Origin: Thiodiazotropha sp040507005
Lineage (GTDB): Bacteria; Pseudomonadota; Gammaproteobacteria; Chromatiales; Chromatiaceae
DNA: 64,000 bases
Assembly (NCBI GenBank): GCA_040507005.1
Contig: JBEVVS010000113.1
Span: 1-64,000, forward strand
Direction of reading: 5' to 3'
Made by a program: the position numbers and the translations under genes. Positions 26,380 through 35,107 of the stretch are shown here, piece after piece (position 1 is the first letter of the stretch; every line of letters begins with the position of its first letter). Below the pieces are notes generated by a model, which did not search any database, was not told the DNA's origin, and worked only from the letters and a program-made list of their open reading frames with translations.

Positions 26380-27289
26380 CGCGGGAAGCGGCGACCGCCT
26401 GCAGAAGGTCCTGGCCAATGCGGGCATGGGTTCGCGCCGTCAGATCGAAGGCTGGATCGTCGAGGGGCGGGTCGAGGTCAACGGCGTGGCTGCCGTATTG
26501 GGGCAGCGGGTAAGCCAGGACGATGTCATATTCGTGGATGGAAAACGGGTCGCCAAGCGGCTCCTCGAAGCCCCGGTGAGGGAGGTCATCGTCTACAACA
26601 AGCCGGAAGGGGAGTTGGTGACGCGTAAGGATCCCGAGGGGCGTAATACCGTCTTCCAACGCATGCCCAAGCTCAAACACGGGCGCTGGATCCCGGTGGG
26701 GCGTCTGGATATCAACTCATCCGGCCTGCTGTTGCTCACCACCGATGGCGAACTGGCCAATCAGCTGATGCATCCCAGCCGTCAGGTGGAGCGCGAATAT
26801 GCGGTTCGGGTGATGGGCGAGGTCAACGAAGCCCAGTTGAAAGAGCTGACCCATGGGGTGGAGCTGGAGGATGGGCCGGCCCGTTTCGAGGAGATCGTGG
26901 AATCCGGTGGTGAAGGCATCAATCGTTGGTTTCACGTGGTGATCATGGAGGGCCGCCAGCGTGAGGTGAGACGGATGTGGGAGGCGGTGGGCGCCCGGGT
27001 CAGTCGCCTCAAGCGGGTGCGCTACGGCAGCGTGATCCTGGAGAGCGCCTTGAAAGTGGGACGCTGGCGTTATCTGAGTGAGCAGGAGGTCAATGAACTG
27101 CTTACTACCATGGGGCATAGGGTCCCCAAGCAGAAAAAAACCCAGCGCGCCAAAGCCGATAAATCCCACCAGCCAAGGGGGTCGAAAAAACCCCCTTCCA
27201 GGGGTAAAAAGCAGACGCGCAAATCGGCTGGCACCACCACTGAAACTATATGGAAAGGCAAACGGGGCGGGACAAGACGATCGCGCTAG
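26366..27289 (+). CDS. rluB: 23S rRNA pseudouridine synthase RluB
   Basis: The 307-residue protein has an N-terminal S4 RNA-binding domain (RLQKVLANAGMGSRRQIEGWI) and an RsuA/RluB-family catalytic domain. VGRLDINSSGLLLLTTDGELAN holds the catalytic aspartate (RLD), and QREVRRMWEAVGARVSRLKR is the family's C-terminal signature. It modifies U2605 of 23S rRNA in E. coli. ATG 26366 is preferred; the longer frame from 26222 runs inside scpB and is not coding. The C-terminus is a strongly basic Lys/Arg/Pro tail, and its last 40 bases overlap the next gene. Confidence 0.94.
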   Translation: MNQSSAGSGDRLQKVLANAGMGSRRQIEGWIVEGRVEVNGVAAVLGQRVSQDDVIFVDGKRVAKRLLEAPVREVIVYNKPEGELVTRKDPEGRNTVFQRMPKLKHGRWIPVGRLDINSSGLLLLTTDGELANQLMHPSRQVEREYAVRVMGEVNEAQLKELTHGVELEDGPARFEEIVESGGEGINRWFHVVIMEGRQREVRRMWEAVGARVSRLKRVRYGSVILESALKVGRWRYLSEQEVNELLTTMGHRVPKQKKTQRAKADKSHQPRGSKKPPSRGKKQTRKSAGTTTETIWKGKRGGTRRSR

Positions 27290-27966
27290 CCCTCTCTGCC
27301 GCTCATCTGATGAGGGTCTATGAGCGGCTATTCGAGCGCTATGGTGCGCAACACTGGTGGCCCGCCGAGACCCAGTTCGAAGTGATGATCGGGGCGGTGC
27401 TGACCCAGAATACCGACTGGTCAAACGTGGAAAAGGCGATCGATAATCTCAAAGCCATCGACGCCCTCAGCCTTGAATCCCTGCTCGCCCTGCCGGGGGA
27501 TGAACTGTCCACCCTGATTCGTCCCGCCGGCTACTTCAATGTGAAACGCAAACGACTGCGCAGTCTGTGCCGATTTCTGGCGCAGAACCCTGCTCTGGAA
27601 CAGCTGGATACCCAGGCCTTGCGCGAGGGGCTGTTGTCGGTTCACGGTATCGGACCGGAGACGGCGGATGATATCTTGCTCTATGCCTACGAGCGGCCGG
27701 TGTTCGTCATCGATGCCTACACCCGGCGCCTGTTCGGTCGTTTGGGATCAATAGGGGATGGCTGTGGCTATGAGACGTTGCGCGGGGGATTTGAATCGGC
27801 ATTGGCGAGTGATGTGCCACTCTTCAAGGAATACCATGCCTTGATTGTGATCCATGCCAAGGCCCATTGCAGGACAAAACCTCTTTGCGGCGAATGCCCG
27901 CTGTTGGATTTGTGCGCCTATGGGAGGGATCAGCTGGCTAAAGAGATCTCGGATGCGAAGACCTGA
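27250..27966 (+). CDS. endonuclease III-like DNA glycosylase lacking the catalytic lysine
   Basis: The 238-residue protein has the HhH-GPD fold: EVMIGAVLTQNTDWSNVEKAI, the hairpin LLSVHGIGPETADDILLYAYE and the conserved catalytic aspartate in VIDAYTRRLFGRL. A C-terminal four-cysteine cluster site (CRTKPLCGECPLLDLC) should hold a 4Fe-4S cluster. The hairpin position that is Lys in true Nth is Glu here (IGPETAD), so it cannot act as a bifunctional AP lyase in the Nth manner. It resembles monofunctional MagIII/alkyl-base glycosylases. It begins inside the 3' end of rluB, so it is probably translationally coupled, and its tail overlaps the end of the convergent cyclase gene. ATG 27310 is an alternative start. 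Confidence 0.88.
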   Translation: MERQTGRDKTIALALSAAHLMRVYERLFERYGAQHWWPAETQFEVMIGAVLTQNTDWSNVEKAIDNLKAIDALSLESLLALPGDELSTLIRPAGYFNVKRKRLRSLCRFLAQNPALEQLDTQALREGLLSVHGIGPETADDILLYAYERPVFVIDAYTRRLFGRLGSIGDGCGYETLRGGFESALASDVPLFKEYHALIVIHAKAHCRTKPLCGECPLLDLCAYGRDQLAKEISDAKT

Positions 27967-28853
27967 TTGCGTCCATTCTGTTTGGCCTGATAGAGAGCGG
28001 TGTCCGCACGTTCAAACAGACTCTGAGGTGTGTCCTCCTCAACCAAGGCGCTGACCCCAACACTGAGAGTGATGCGCACATCCTTCAATGACTTGATACG
28101 CAGATTTTCAACGTTCTGGCGTATACGCTTGGCTAAAAGTTTGGCACCCGCAATGTTGGTATCGTTCAATACCACCACGAACTCCTCGCCACCATAGCGG
28201 TAGACGGCGTCACTGCTGCGAATGGTCTGTTCCACTGAGGCGGCGATCTCCTTCAATACCATGTCCCCCACCGCGTGGCCATATTGATCGTTGATCTTCT
28301 TGAAAAAGTCGATGTCCAGCACCAGCAATGACAGATCGCTCTGTTTGCGGCGATTGAATTCGATATCGCGACTGAAATTATCATCGAAGGCACTGCGGTT
28401 CTTTACCCCGGTGAGTGAATCGATGAAGGCGCTCTGAATGGCGGCCCGATAGAGCAGCGCATTGCGCAGGGGGTAGAGCAGGGCGGCGAGCAGATTCTCG
28501 ATCTGTTCTATCTCGCTCTTCTGATAGCGTTTCCTGCGGCTGATGATGATCTGGCCGAGGGCGGTATCCAATACATTCAGGTCATACTTGAGCTTGTTGC
28601 GGCCAGGCTCTTCACCAAGATGGATATGGATATCCCCATCCTTGCTACGATATTCAAATGTGCCATATTGAAATTGAGACTGCATGGTATTGGCAAACAG
28701 CTCGATCACCGCATCCACCTCGAGGGTGGTCTGCAGCTTTCCGCTCAGTTGCAATACCAGGCCCAGGGTACTCTCCATCACCGATGGTGACTGTGAGGCC
28801 TGTAAAGGATTGGCCGCAGTTGAATTTTGAGGTGTGCTATAGATGCCGCTCAT
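27930..28853 (-). CDS. diguanylate cyclase (GGDEF) with GAF-like sensor
   Basis: The 307-residue protein makes cyclic di-GMP. The C-terminal domain has YRYGGEEFVVVLND (a GGEEF active site) and an upstream RSSD, matching the RxxD inhibitory site at the usual distance, so feedback inhibition is likely. The N-terminal part (about residues 20-130) looks like a GAF-type cytoplasmic sensor: LGLVLQLSGKLQTTLEVDAV. There are no membrane helices. Its 3' end overlaps the convergent glycosylase gene by 37 bases. Confidence 0.92.
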   Translation of the reverse strand: MSGIYSTPQNSTAANPLQASQSPSVMESTLGLVLQLSGKLQTTLEVDAVIELFANTMQSQFQYGTFEYRSKDGDIHIHLGEEPGRNKLKYDLNVLDTALGQIIISRRKRYQKSEIEQIENLLAALLYPLRNALLYRAAIQSAFIDSLTGVKNRSAFDDNFSRDIEFNRRKQSDLSLLVLDIDFFKKINDQYGHAVGDMVLKEIAASVEQTIRSSDAVYRYGGEEFVVVLNDTNIAGAKLLAKRIRQNVENLRIKSLKDVRITLSVGVSALVEEDTPQSLFERADTALYQAKQNGRNQVFASEISLAS

Positions 28854-29148
28854 GGTTAAAGCTCACTCAAGTTTAAATCTCATCCTTGAATATGCTAAAG
28901 CCATGCCAAGATTAAAAAAACCAATAAAAACAATAGTTAACAAGTATTAAATCGGATGCGCGCCAAAAATACGGCGCAGATTTTCGGGGAATCTGCCGGG
29001 TTTGAAGGGGAAAATCCGACAAAATTTCGTCGCGGGTCATGCGCAAAATGGCCCGATCTTGTTTATCCACACGGAAATGGGGTGTTCGGCACTCTCGGTT
29101 AAAAATAACCTCTATCACTACATACCAGCTAGATAAAGAGAACAACAG

Positions 29149-30189
29149 ATGATGAAAGCCACCACACTATCGATGCTGCTGCTTTTCGGCCTATCCCAGC
29201 TGTATGCCGCAGAGAGTCAGGAGGGATTGGGCAAGGGGCTGGTGAATCCGGGTTTTCATGACAAGCCTGCCTGGTTCAAGAACTCCTTTCTCGATCTGCA
29301 GGAGGATTTGCAGGAGGCAGCGGATGAGGGCAAGCGCCTGATACTCTATTTTCATCAGGATGGCTGTCCCTATTGCGCCAAACTGCTGAATGAGAACTTC
29401 TCCGTCAAGGAGATCGTCGATAAAACCCGGCAGGACTTTCAGCTGGTGGCGATCAACATCTGGGGCGACCGGGAAGTGAGCGGATTGGATGGGGAGAGCA
29501 CCACCGAAAAGGCGTTCGCCGCATCCATGAAGGTCATGTATACCCCCACGCTGCTGTTTCTCGATGAGCTGGGGCGCAAGGTGCTGCGGGTCAATGGCTA
29601 CTACGCCCCGCACCGTTTCATGGCGGCACTCGACTATGTGGCGGGCAGGGAGGAGCGCAATCTCTCCTTCCGGGATTATCTGGCCCGCAGCCAGCCGGTG
29701 GCCTCCACAGGCAAACTGCATCGCCAGCCTGACTACCTGCAGCCACCCATGGATCTGCGCCGCTCCCCAAAGGGTAACGCCAGGCCCCTGCTGGTACTGA
29801 TGGAGATGAAGCAGTGCCCTCCCTGCGATGAACTGCATCAGGAGATCCTCTCCCAAGCCGAACTGCAGGCGAGCCTGGGCGAATTCGACGTGGCGCTGGT
29901 GGATATCTGGTCAGGCGAAACATTGACCACCCCCGGGGGCAAGTCGATGAAGGCGACGGAATGGGCCGGGCAATTGGGTATCCAGTATGCCCCGAGCATG
30001 CTGTTCTTCGATGGCGAGGGCAGGGAGGTATTCCGCTCCGAGGCCTATCTTCGCAGCTTCCACGCCCAGGCGGTGATGGATTACGTCAGCTCGGGCAGCT
30101 ACCGGGATCAACCCAACTTCCAGCGTTTCATCCAGGCCAGGGCGGATGAGATGCGGCAGCGAGGAGAGGTCGTAGACCTGATGAAATAG
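29149..30189 (+). CDS. exported tandem thioredoxin-fold protein
   Basis: The 346-residue protein has a signal peptide (about 1-20). It then has two thioredoxin-fold domains: the first with QDGCPYCAKLL (CPYC, about 75-78) and the second with EMKQCPPCDEL (CPPC, about 222-225). Each is followed by a cis-proline-like YTPTLLFLDE or YAPSMLFFDGEG. Related to the SoxW/DsbE-like periplasmic thiol reductases, it probably reduces or shuttles electrons to cysteines in the periplasm, where sulfur-oxidation enzymes need it. The partner is not visible here. A downstream tRNA-Lys follows by about 145 bases. Confidence 0.88.
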   Translation: MMKATTLSMLLLFGLSQLYAAESQEGLGKGLVNPGFHDKPAWFKNSFLDLQEDLQEAADEGKRLILYFHQDGCPYCAKLLNENFSVKEIVDKTRQDFQLVAINIWGDREVSGLDGESTTEKAFAASMKVMYTPTLLFLDELGRKVLRVNGYYAPHRFMAALDYVAGREERNLSFRDYLARSQPVASTGKLHRQPDYLQPPMDLRRSPKGNARPLLVLMEMKQCPPCDELHQEILSQAELQASLGEFDVALVDIWSGETLTTPGGKSMKATEWAGQLGIQYAPSMLFFDGEGREVFRSEAYLRSFHAQAVMDYVSSGSYRDQPNFQRFIQARADEMRQRGEVVDLMK

Positions 30190-30270
30190 CCCCCCAGGGA
30201 AAATGAGTCATATTGATACAAGATGGGGTTCACTCGGGGCTGATTCTAGGGTAGTATTGCGCGTTCGATT

Positions 30271-30330
30271 TTCGGGTCATCGGCCCGATAGCCAGGGCAT
30301 CTGACTTTTAATCAGGTGTTCAATCGAAAT
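30271..30330 (+). repeat. degenerate partial tRNA-Lys copy (tandem, 60-nt offset)
   Basis: The 60 bases upstream of tRNA-Lys repeat its 5' portion at an offset of exactly 60. TTCGGGTC occurs at 30271 and 30331, and the anticodon-arm run CATCTGACTTTTAATCAGGTG at 30299 and 30359 is identical. The D-arm is diverged and the T-arm is not preserved, so it cannot fold as a tRNA. It looks like a decayed tandem duplication or a scar of recombination at the tRNA. Confidence 0.8.
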
Positions 30331-30333
30331 TTC

Positions 30334-30409
30334 GGGTCGTTAGCTCAGTCGGTAGAGCATCTGACTTTTAATCAGGTGGTCATAGGTTCGATTCCTATAC
30401 GACCCACCA
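30334..30409 (+). tRNA. tRNA-Lys (anticodon UUU)
   Basis: The 76-nt cloverleaf is complete. The acceptor stem is GGGTCGT paired with ACGACCC, there is an A discriminator base, and CCA is encoded. The D-loop contains AGCTCAGTCGGTAGAG. The anticodon stem-loop is CTGACTTTTAATCAG with TTT as anticodon. The T-arm contains GGTTCGATTCC. It is typical of bacterial tRNA-Lys. Confidence 0.98.
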
Positions 30410-30418
30410 TATAAAACA

Positions 30419-30450
30419 AAGGCTTAGCGGTTATCTGCTAGGCCTTTTTT
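30419..30450 (+). terminator. rho-independent terminator of tRNA-Lys
   Basis: Ten bases after the tRNA CCA, AGGCTTAGC and GCTAGGCCT form a nine-base stem with one wobble pair (loop GGTTATCT), followed by seven T. It ends at the stop codon of the convergent LuxR gene. Confidence 0.8.
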
Positions 30451-31613
30451 TATTGGTTAAAGAGTCCAGGCATGGCCATCACCAGCCTTATAAGTTCTGA
30501 TTGATTGTTGACTCCAGTCTTATTAAATACATTTCTCAAATGCCAGCGTGCCGTATTGAAGGAAATCTTATTGATTTCTGCATAGCCCTTGAGAGTGTTT
30601 CCCTGGACAAGTGATTCGACAAGTCTAGCCTCTGTAGTGGTTAGCTTGTAAAGCTCCTTAAGTTTGCTTGATAGGTGATCAGGATGGATTTTGGGATCAG
30701 AAATCAGGACTATGACATATGAGCGTTTAATAGTAGAAGGATCACCACACTGATAGAAGGGTGTTATATACAGCTGTAGTGGCTTTGAGCTTGATTTGCG
30801 GTTTAACATCATATGGCAATTTTCATCTTCCACTCTGTTGACTGCATTATCGATCAATCGTATGAGTTCTTTGTTGGCTGCGTAAGAACGACATCTTAAT
30901 GTGTTATTGCTGATATAAAGCGCTTCGCACCGGTCAAGCAATTGTTCTGCGGTCGCATTGGCGTAAACCAACTTACCATCTTTATTGAGCAAAACGATGC
31001 TCTCGCGATGCTGATCCAGAAGCGTTGATAACTCTAGATTCGTGGTATTTGTCAAGGTTAGCTCTATGGCAACCTGAAAGGCACGTTGCAGATGTGGGGC
31101 CAGTAACAACAATAGTTGCCGAATCTCATCCGGCTCAATCTTCGGGGTACTATCTATAAGCAGATTTAAAATTACCCATGTATGAGGTCCATTTGCAACG
31201 TTGAGTGCAAATCCATCTTCCACCTGAAGTGTGTTTAGCCACTCTGTATAAAATGCAGACTGTTTAAGTGCCTCGATGGGAACGTAATCTGAAAAACGAA
31301 TCACATCTTGCGACTTCATATTGGTCTCGTGCTCAGTCCAGGGATCTATCTTATAGTAATAGTCTAAGTATTGGCCGAGCACCTCAGCTGAGATATTGAC
31401 CAACCTTGGCGCGAGCAGTGGTGATTGAGAAGGCATCATTTGAGCTGAAGTGTCTGAGCGATAGGTCATGTGTCCTTTTCTCGACCCGGTGACTTCAACC
31501 AACTTATTTACAACGTCGTCCCATGCAGTCAGATCTGATATTCCTCGATATATGTCATTGACTAAATCCAAAGCAATTTCAGCAATTGACTGATATTTTT
31601 GAGAAATATTCAT
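30450..31613 (-). CDS. LuxR-family transcriptional regulator
   Basis: The 387-residue protein ends in a LuxR/FixJ-type helix-turn-helix (about residues 315-380): KLTTTEARLVESLVQGNTLK followed by the recognition-helix region NKISFNTARWHLRNVFNKTGV. The N-terminal two thirds (about 1-300) resemble the PAS/GAF-type sensor part of orphan LuxR regulators, with LLNKDGKLVYANATAEQLL near the middle typical of PAS. No response-regulator receiver is seen. The ligand and regulon are unknown. It faces the AT-rich accessory stretch, and its promoter probably lies in 31614-32041. Confidence 0.86.
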   Translation of the reverse strand: MNISQKYQSIAEIALDLVNDIYRGISDLTAWDDVVNKLVEVTGSRKGHMTYRSDTSAQMMPSQSPLLAPRLVNISAEVLGQYLDYYYKIDPWTEHETNMKSQDVIRFSDYVPIEALKQSAFYTEWLNTLQVEDGFALNVANGPHTWVILNLLIDSTPKIEPDEIRQLLLLLAPHLQRAFQVAIELTLTNTTNLELSTLLDQHRESIVLLNKDGKLVYANATAEQLLDRCEALYISNNTLRCRSYAANKELIRLIDNAVNRVEDENCHMMLNRKSSSKPLQLYITPFYQCGDPSTIKRSYVIVLISDPKIHPDHLSSKLKELYKLTTTEARLVESLVQGNTLKGYAEINKISFNTARWHLRNVFNKTGVNNQSELIRLVMAMPGLFNQ

Positions 31614-32041
31614 GTTAAAAATTCAGAATACAGCTCCAGGTGAACCCCTTCATATGGATGGGGACTATGATATTAACAAATTGATACCATATTGATAAAG
31701 ATCGGGGAAACCGTTAATCATCTACATGGAGATTAAATTTGGTTGTAATTCATCTCCGTCTACTGAACTAAAAAATCCTCAAAATAGAATTAATTGACTT
31801 GTTTTCTGATATAACGAATTCAAAAAAGGAAAGAAATAACAATCCAAAATTCAGATTAAAAAATAGAAATATTCAACTTGGTTATATAAGAAGATATCCC
31901 ATGTAGAGTAGAGTCATATCGGTTGTCGTAAGCTGTTTGTAGATTAATATTTCCTAAAAAATAGAAGACGGTGAGTTAAAGTAATTCAAGAAAAATAATT
32001 ATTTTTAATTGGTAATGTACAGTTGTAAAAGGGGAAATGAT
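31614..32041. other. AT-rich divergent intergenic region
   Basis: About 430 bases of AT-rich sequence separate the LuxR gene from the first broken lipoprotein gene. No open frame is worth calling. It should hold promoters in both directions. Two TTGATA elements eleven bases apart occur near 31680-31695, but I see no matching -10 that would justify a promoter call. Confidence 0.4.
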
Positions 32042-32733
32042 ATGAAGCTGCTAAGTACTATTGCTATTTTCACGTCCACTCTATTTATAGCAGCATGCTC
32101 TTCATATGAGATAAAATCTGCTACCGCTCCGATTTCAGAATCCAGATCAAATCTTGTTATCGATGGCAAGACAACAAAAACAGAAATAATAGCAATGTTT
32201 GGGGAACCGAATGGTTTTCTTCCTAGTGCTGATAATACTGGTGGGTATGGTTCCCAATTAATGTTGGGTAATTATCACTCTAATTTACTACACTATAAAG
32301 ATTGCACGATGCGCGAAAAATCAAAGATAGGGATATTTTCGGCAGGTATTTCTAAAGCGAAGAAAAATGTTCTGTATTTACCTCGCTTCTTGACAAAAAT
32401 GATGTTGTTATAGTGCACACATATTTGGATGATAACTTTATTACAAGGGAAAGACTTGGGGCTATCAAAGAGAAAGAGTCATATAGAAAAGATGTTATAA
32501 AAACACTAGGGGGGCCATCATCAATTTCGACAAACGGTAATGATGAAATATATAGCTATCGTAACTGCATTACAAAGTCCATAGGTAAGGTTGTGGGGTT
32601 TTTTAGTAAAAAGAATACTATTGAAAAAGACTGTCAACAAACATCAATTATATTTCAAAAAAGCAAGGATTTAGTACAAAAAGTAACATTTCTTCCATTT
32701 GCAGATATCCAGATAAAACAAGACCAGAAGTAA
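32042..32733 (+). pseudogene. BamE/SmpA-like lipoprotein gene, one frameshift
   Basis: The first frame starts at ATG 32042 (GGGGAAATGAT upstream) with a lipoprotein signal (LFIAAC lipobox) and a BamE-like segment (DGKTTKTEIIAMFGEPNGF), ending prematurely at 32413. The next frame, starting in the same place without its own signal, reads upstream of 32413 as SLLDKNDVVIVHTYLDDNFI. This matches the 'DKDGVV...Y' beta strand of this family, then ITRERLGAIKEKES and a second BamE-like repeat KDVIKTLGGPSSIS. A single missing base near 32380-32383 would join them. The protein would be an outer-membrane lipoprotein of about 230 residues with two SmpA-like repeats. It may be decayed or misread. Confidence 0.7.
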
Positions 32734-32768
32734 ATACCAACATTAAGTTAAGAATGAGGGTGTGCGAA

Positions 32769-33558
32769 ATGTTACGAGTCAGTTACATTGTATTATTTTT
32801 GCCTTTTATAATAGTCCTATCTGCTTGCTCAGATTCTTCAGTCGATACAAAAAATCTTCAATACAGAAACGGTGTTGCTTATTTAATAAATGAGAAAGAA
32901 CCATATTCTGGAAACGCTGTTAGAATTGATAGTGGTGGTAATAAAAGAAAAGCCATGACATTTAAAGATGGACTAAAGGATGGCATATACAGAAAATGGA
33001 CAAAATCAGGTCAAATAATACAAGAAGAAAACTATAAACTAGGTAAGAAAAACGGTCAATTCAGTGCTTGGTATGACAATGGACAGAATAAAGAGGAAGC
33101 TCAGTATATTGATAATAGACAAGATGGTTTACAAAAAAATGGCACTATAATGGACAACAGGCACTCCAAGCAATATATAAGAATGGCCTGAAAAATGGAC
33201 CTTATATACAATGGGACAAAAAAGGCAATATCATAAAAGAAGGAAAGTTTATTGATGATAAAGAAGAGGGTGCATTTACAAGCAGAATTTGTACATATAA
33301 TAATGATGTTTGTAGAGTTAAGATATCAACCTTTAAAAAAGGTATTAGGCATGGGTTATACTCAGATTCATTTTCCGATGTAAAAAAAAGTTAGAGTCAC
33401 ATTATGTGAATGGTAATCTTGAGTGTAAAAAGACTTCTTGGTGGGGTAATGGGAATATAAAACGAAACTGTGACTATCTGGAAGGTAAATTTTGTAAATG
33501 TACAAGTTTCAACGAGGATGGTAGTAAAAATAGAGAGTACAAGTGGAAACTGAACTAA
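32769..33558 (+). pseudogene. MORN-repeat lipoprotein gene, two homopolymer frameshifts
   Basis: From ATG 32769 (GAGGG upstream) it begins with a lipoprotein signal (FIIVLSAC). It then shows repeats of MORN/YwqK type: KDGLKDGIYRKWTKSG, KLGKKNGQFSAWYDNGQ and later LKNGPYIQWDKKGNIIKEGK. The frame breaks at A7 (33133-33139) and again at A8 (33382-33389). Adding one A at each restores a continuous 264-residue protein ending at 33558. Both breaks fall in homopolymers. The protein may be cell-surface or periplasmic. Homologues are often called antitoxin-like, but no toxin is visible here, so that role is not claimed. Confidence 0.75.
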
Positions 33559-33649
33559 TATTGAATAAAAGTTCACTTACCACGCGATGGGGTTTGATAG
33601 AAATCGCTGCCTGATTATTTTTGCTCTGAACTTCGAAACTTCGTAAACA

Positions 33650-33793
33650 GTGTCAGGCTGGGACTATAGCGAGAAAAAGACTACAGATAAGAATCGCATT
33701 GATGTACCACGGGTTATTCAGCCAGTGACCATGACCGCACTTATCAGTGGTGGTGTGTCGAAACCTACCCCAGAAGAGGTGAAAGAGATTTAA
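33650..33793 (+). pseudogene. short coding remnant
   Basis: An open stretch of 48 codons starting at GTG 33650 reads SEKKTTDKNRIDVPRVIQP and MTALISGGVSKPTPEEVKEI and ends at 33793. It has the composition of a real protein tail (Pro-Thr-Pro-Glu-Glu-Val) and lacks a ribosome site or N-terminus. I interpret it as the 3' end of a lost gene. The identity is not recognised. Confidence 0.35.
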
Positions 33794-33878
33794 AAAGCCC
33801 TAGCTAAAGCAGATGCCTGGTGCCAGGATAAATTGTAAGCATCTCTGTCAGCATGAAATTGTAATAGGGGAAACAAAA

Positions 33879-34217
33879 ATGAAGTACATCATCGCCATTC
33901 TGTTCTTAATCTCATGTATATTTGGATTATTTTTGCTTAACCAAGCATCGGGAATAACGGGGCTGAGTAATAAAGGATTCACTACAGACAGAATATTACT
34001 AACACTTATTTCTATTTTATATGTATTCGGGATTGTCTCAATTTTTCTAAAAAAGTATATCTTTGGCTTAATCTCGTCTCTCATAGCGGGCGCATTGACC
34101 ATAGTCTTGATCTATATGAGTGGATTTTTAGCGGTCTGGCATGTATTTCTCATGCCTGGGTTAATTGGCATAGTGCTATTCTATTTTATTCAAAGAAAAG
34201 AAAGAATTAACGTTTAA
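33879..34217 (+). CDS. small unknown membrane protein
   Basis: ATG 33879 has AGGGGAAA upstream at a good spacing, giving 112 residues. There are four hydrophobic segments (about 1-25, 37-57, 61-80 and 84-103) and a basic end (FIQRKERINV). No family is recognised. It is in the AT-rich accessory stretch. Confidence 0.65.
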   Translation: MKYIIAILFLISCIFGLFLLNQASGITGLSNKGFTTDRILLTLISILYVFGIVSIFLKKYIFGLISSLIAGALTIVLIYMSGFLAVWHVFLMPGLIGIVLFYFIQRKERINV

Positions 34218-34479
34218 AATAACGGAAGAAGAAAAACAAGAAGTGTTTCACTCATAATACACTAACTTAATTGATATAAGAAAAGATGGACACTAAAGAA
34301 TTGGAAGTAATATGCAGGTCTCCCAGGTTCTTTCAAATAAATTCAAAAGTACGAAGTATCGTTTAAAAATAATTGTTAGGATGTGTCGAGGCTAATGGAA
34401 CAGATATCTACGGGGTATCTTCAATTGTGAAGAGTGAATAAGTGTAGTTTATGGCTTAATTCCTAATGGGGGAAAATAT

Positions 34480-34704
34480 ATGTTATCAAAAATGATTGTA
34501 TCGTCATACGAACTGTTAATTGAAATTTCTATATGGGTATTTCTATTAATATGTCTTATTTCCGGATGGACTATAGGGGATGGTGTATTAGGCGCGATTA
34601 GCGGTTTGATTGTGGGTTTCGTTTTTTCGGTAATGTTTTTTGGTGCATTCTTGGTATTGAGTGATATTAGGACTTCTGTGCGTAATATTGAAAAATCGAA
34701 TTGA
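34480..34704 (+). CDS. small unknown membrane protein
   Basis: The 74-residue protein has two hydrophobic segments (about 13-30 and 38-62) and a short hydrophilic end. A GGGGGAAAA tract lies upstream of ATG 34480 at suitable spacing. No family is recognised. It lies about 260 bases after the preceding small membrane protein gene. Confidence 0.55.
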   Translation: MLSKMIVSSYELLIEISIWVFLLICLISGWTIGDGVLGAISGLIVGFVFSVMFFGAFLVLSDIRTSVRNIEKSN

Positions 34705-34817
34705 TTAACTGTCATTCAAACGCGGCTCCTTCGGTAGCCTGTAAAAAATATTTTACACGGTTGGCGTGGGTTAAATGAAATTCTTCAAGCGGCCTTCAAG
34801 ACTATTTATCCATGAAC

Positions 34818-34841
34818 AAAGGGGCCGTAGCCCCTTTTTTC
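34818..34841 (+). terminator. rho-independent terminator (works on both strands)
   Basis: GGGGC and GCCCC arms (34821-34834) with a short CGTA loop are flanked by AAA and TTTTTT. The T-run is on the plus strand. On the minus strand the A-run side of the stem lies after the calcium-binding remnant that ends at 34861, so it may serve both directions. Confidence 0.7.
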
Positions 34842-34860
34842 TTTCAGACCACTTATAAGT

Positions 34861-34957
34861 TATCTAAGTGGGTCAGTAAAGTAGTATATCATTTCATAGC
34901 CATCCGGAAGACCGTCCAAATCGCTGTCTCGATTGGTACTGTCAGTGTAACCAAAAA
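34861..34957 (-). pseudogene. C-terminal remnant of a calcium-binding repeat protein
   Basis: The minus strand is open for 32 codons and reads YTDSTNRDSDLDGLPDGYEM then YYFTDPLR and a stop (34861-34863). The pattern D-x-D-x-D-G-x-x-D is that of thrombospondin type-3/EF-hand-like calcium-binding repeats, with the DGLPD and TDPL features typical of secreted bacterial proteins. No upstream gene is intact: the frame is closed by TGA just before it. It is a fragment of a lost surface protein. Confidence 0.6.
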
Positions 34958-35107
34958 TTCACTGATAGCTGTAACACTGTCGATAAATGTGTAACGTGAA
35001 AGTGCTGCGCTTGATGAAGTAGAAAAAGAGATTGAGCGAATTAGAACTAATCCAATAAATTAGTTCCTGATCACAGTCCCTTCAACGAAACAATAAATAG
35101 GTAAGCA

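Noticed and set aside
32769..33558. Reading the MORN lipoprotein as antitoxin of a toxin-antitoxin pair
   Set aside because: The family name includes antitoxin, but no toxin gene is next to it and it has a lipoprotein signal, so the role is not supported.
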